Shown piece by piece: positions 61,684-64,000 of a stretch of 64,000 nucleotides of DNA. The position numbers and the translations under genes were made by a program. Position 1 is the first letter of the stretch. Each line of letters opens with the position of its first letter. Under the pieces are notes generated by a model. It saw nothing but the letters and a program-made list of their open reading frames with translations. It was not told the origin of the DNA and did not search any database. The DNA comes from JAPLSN01 sp964482955 (lineage in GTDB: Bacteria > Spirochaetota > Spirochaetia > Treponematales > UBA12059): positions 1 to 64,000 of the forward strand of contig CAYZZW010000003.1 of the NCBI GenBank assembly GCA_964482955.1, given 5' to 3'.

Positions 61684-62690
61684 AGGGTGCTCCGCGCCAG
61701 GGCGTGGCGGGCGGTCGCGCGCGCGTCGAGGACGGCGTCGAGGGGTTTTACGCCGTCCGCCTCCGCCTCGAAACGCATGATGACGCGGTGCGCCGCGACG
61801 ACGGGGAAGAGCTCGTCGAGGTCGTCGTACGAGACGGCGGGCCGGCCGTCGCACGCGGCGCGGGCTTTCGCGGCTCGGAGGAGCGCCACGGCGCAGCGGG
61901 GGCTCGCGCCGTAGGCGACGTACGAGCGCACGAGCTTCGACTCGGTGCGGTCAGGGTGCGTGGAGAGGACCAGGCGCGCGGCGTAGTCCGTGACTTCCTC
62001 GAGCGAGGCCATGGATCCCTGCGCCCGCTCCCAGTCCGAGAGCAGGGCCAGCGTCTCTTCGCGCGTGGCGCTTTCGCCGACGGCCTTTCCCGGGTCCAGG
62101 TTCATGATCTCGCGGAGGGCGAGGAAGTCCGGCATCCCGAACTGGAGCTTCATGATGAAGCGGTCGATCTGCGCCTCGGGCAGCGGATACGTTCCCTCGA
62201 GCTCGATGGGGTTCTGCGTCGCGATGACGAAGAACGGCTTCGGGAGCTCGTGCGTCGCGCCGAGGAAGGTGACGCGCTTTTCCTCCATCGCCTCGAGGAA
62301 GGCGGACTGCGTCTTCGGCGACGCGCGGTTGATCTCGTCGCCGAGCACGATGTTCGAGAAGATGGGTCCCTTGTAGAAGCGGAAGGAGCGCCGCCCCGTG
62401 CCGTCGTCCTCGAGGATGTTGGACCCGACGATGTCGAGCGGCATGAGGTCCGGCGTGAACTGCACGCGCGAATAGTCGAGGCCGAAGAACGACGAGTAGG
62501 CGCGGGCCAGCGTCGTCTTGCCGAGGCCGGGCGCGCCCTCGAGGAGCACGCTCCCGCCCGCGAGGAAGGCGATGAAGAGGCGGTCGAGGAGCTCGGGGTA
62601 ACCGACGACGCGGGAGCCCATGTAGAGGCGATAACGGTCGCGGAAGGACGATACGGTCGCGATGACGCGTTCAAGTTCGGCGGTATCCAC
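61680..62690 (-). CDS. moxR: MoxR family AAA ATPase
   Basis: 336 residues. Walker A LEGAPGLGKTTLA, Walker B NIVLGDEINRASPKTQSA, FFVIATQNPIELEGTYPLPE. A chaperone-like ATPase for VWA partners. GTG start with AAGGAG six bases upstream; overlaps the PrsW-like gene by 20 bases. Confidence 0.94.
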   Translation of the reverse strand: MDTAELERVIATVSSFRDRYRLYMGSRVVGYPELLDRLFIAFLAGGSVLLEGAPGLGKTTLARAYSSFFGLDYSRVQFTPDLMPLDIVGSNILEDDGTGRRSFRFYKGPIFSNIVLGDEINRASPKTQSAFLEAMEEKRVTFLGATHELPKPFFVIATQNPIELEGTYPLPEAQIDRFIMKLQFGMPDFLALREIMNLDPGKAVGESATREETLALLSDWERAQGSMASLEEVTDYAARLVLSTHPDRTESKLVRSYVAYGASPRCAVALLRAAKARAACDGRPAVSYDDLDELFPVVAAHRVIMRFEAEADGVKPLDAVLDARATARHALARSTL

Positions 62691-63327
62691 GGAAGGCTCC
62701 TTGAAAGTCGATGATATTCCCGGCGAGGGCGATGAGCGCGAAGAGGAGTATGGCGTTGACGGCGAAGCCCGGCAGCCAGACGGCGCGGATGGACCACGCG
62801 GAGGCGGCCGAGTTCATCGCGAAGTGGTACGCGAGGGCGAGGGCGAAGGCGACGGGCGCGGAGCGCGCGGGCTTTGGCGACGAACAGGCGATCGCCAAGG
62901 CGAGGGCGGCGTTGACGTGCACGGGCTGGCTGTACGCGAGCCGGAGGAACGCGACCGTGTCCGGGAACGCGGCGTAGTAGACGAGGTTTTCGGCGAGGCC
63001 GAAGACGGCGGCGGCGACAACGCCCCAGTACGCCCTGACGGGGCGGCCCGTCCGCGCGGCCGAGATGGCGAACGCGACGCAGGCGATCAGCCGGAGGAGC
63101 TCCTCGACGGCGGCCGACGCGAAGAGGTCGGCCGTCCCGCCGGGCGCCGCGCGGAACCATGCCGCAAGGATTTCCGCGAGCGCGCGCTCGGCGACGCCGG
63201 CGAGCGCGAACGAGGCGATGCCCCAGGCGACGGCGCAGGAGCAGAGGACGGCGTCCGCGCCAAGGCGGAATCCGCGGAGTCCCGCGGGCAAGCCGGGCGC
63301 GCGGCCGCGGCGGAGGGGGCCGTTCAT
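62671..63327 (-). CDS. PrsW-like intramembrane protease
   Basis: 218 residues, about seven helices. Glutamate pair AAVEELLRL, FGLAENLVYYAAF and a late histidine in ALAYHFAMNSA are the three motifs of PrsW-type (glutamic) proteases. Probably cuts a membrane substrate such as an anti-sigma factor. Starts inside the stop of the upstream gene. Confidence 0.75.
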   Translation of the reverse strand: MNGPLRRGRAPGLPAGLRGFRLGADAVLCSCAVAWGIASFALAGVAERALAEILAAWFRAAPGGTADLFASAAVEELLRLIACVAFAISAARTGRPVRAYWGVVAAAVFGLAENLVYYAAFPDTVAFLRLAYSQPVHVNAALALAIACSSPKPARSAPVAFALALAYHFAMNSAASAWSIRAVWLPGFAVNAILLFALIALAGNIIDFQGAFRGYRRT

Positions 63328-64000
63328 CGGTATCGCTCCTTGATCGCGCGCCAGGCGGAACGGAGCGACTCGAGCGTCGCGTCGTCCACCGCATCAATGG
63401 CCACGTTGGCCGCGTACGACGAATAAAGCCGGGCGACGAAGGCTTCGGGATCGCGCCAGGCGGTGCCTTCGCCGGCGGCTTCCTTCATGAGCCCCCGCTC
63501 GACGGCGATCTTGTCCAGGTAGCTCCGGTAGTCGCGCATGGGATCGGCGACGAGTCCCGATCCGGCGCCCTCGTAACCCGCGTTGCGCGATTCCGCGCCC
63601 GAGCCTTCGCCCTTCTTGCCGACGCGGGCATCGTCGGGCTTTTCTTCACCGTCCGATGGCGAAAAACCGGCGCGTTCGTCCTCGTCGCGTTCGCGCCCGG
63701 CGGCTTTCGCCTCGTCGTCGCCGCCCGCGTCGCCCGAGGGTCCGCCCGTCTTCGCGGAGTTCCCGCCCGACGGCAGGTCGAGCGCTTCGTCGTCCTCGTC
63801 CGCGCGGCGCTCGTTGCGGCCGCCCGTCTCGGCGCGCGGCGCGGCTCCGGGCGGCGTTTGCCCGTCCTCGTCGAGGAGCTCGCGCTCGGTGCCCGGCGTT
63901 TCGCCGAAGCGGAGGTCTTCCCGTCCGCCGGGCGTCGCCGCCGCCGCGACGGCGGAACTTCGCGTGAACCCGAACGAAACCGAGTGGGTGAGGAGGATCA
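63324..64000 (-). CDS. Partial protein with acidic linker, 5' end off the window
   Basis: At least 225 residues; the frame is open to the right edge, so the start lies outside. The outer part is Gly/Asp/Glu-rich and disordered (for example RADEDDEALDLPSGG), and the C-terminal 70 residues form a helical domain (MRDYRSYLDKIAVERGLM). Its TGA overlaps the ATG of the PrsW-like gene. No family recognised. Confidence 0.6.
   Translation of the reverse strand, partial: ILLTHSVSFGFTRSSAVAAAATPGGREDLRFGETPGTERELLDEDGQTPPGAAPRAETGGRNERRADEDDEALDLPSGGNSAKTGGPSGDAGGDDEAKAAGRERDEDERAGFSPSDGEEKPDDARVGKKGEGSGAESRNAGYEGAGSGLVADPMRDYRSYLDKIAVERGLMKEAAGEGTAWRDPEAFVARLYSSYAANVAIDAVDDATLESLRSAWRAIKERYR

Overview
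The window is high-GC (roughly two thirds G+C by eye), densely coded bacterial chromosome. It most resembles a diderm spirochaete. The support is a 475-residue protein of the spirochaete DUF5312 type, several predicted lipoproteins and LytM/PEGA envelope proteins, and a short SMC with an unusual centre. This assignment is inference from gene content, not from a marker gene such as rRNA. Many adjacent genes overlap by stop/start (ATGA or GTGA), for example manA/yaiI, M23/PEGA, exoA/rhomboid, pstC/pstA/pstB, phoB/phoR, pncA/pncB and moxR/DUF58.

Layout. 1-455 is repeat DNA. 456-9573 holds a glycosyltransferase, an M16 peptidase pair, manA with a DUF188 protein, a JAMM-DinG fusion helicase and a purine nucleoside phosphorylase. 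9733-14978 is a four-gene envelope operon (Glu-rich sensor-like membrane protein, small membrane protein, LysM-M23 peptidase, PEGA-like protein). 15047-19569 holds exonuclease III, a rhomboid protease, a PIN-PhoH ATPase, a zinc ribbon, a GNAT enzyme and a kinase-like protein. 19707-21768 is a BlaI/M56 sensor-protease pair with visible operators. 21824-24964 carries a thioesterase, kbl and an EamA transporter. 25813-30940 is an smc operon with two envelope proteins. 31167-33202 is a Crp/Fnr-glutaredoxin-rhodanese group plus a DJ-1 protein. 33345-43262 has a diguanylate cyclase, AlaX, a double-length thymidine kinase-like protein, OppA and the DUF5312 protein.

43331-50553 is a complete phosphate module: pstS, pstC, pstA, pstB, phoU, phoB, phoR, with an 11-bp-periodic Pho-box candidate upstream of pstS. 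51824-53913 is a gene-poor island with one AT-rich lipoprotein gene, a DUF1737 gene broken by one in-frame TAG, and several repeat families bounded by long inverted repeats. 54890-59324 has two exported proteins and the NAD-salvage pair pncA-pncB. 59364-64000 is a coupled operon of the MoxR/DUF58/VWA type with a PrsW-like protease, running off the right edge.

The least explained signals are noncoding. (1) Two 75-bp palindromes 53 kb apart share a loop, and their stems differ at eight positions, all compensated. (2) A CTAG-ended repeat supplies the TAG stop codon of three different genes. (3) Several genes have a sigma70-like -10 box only 5-8 bases before the start codon, implying leaderless mRNAs.
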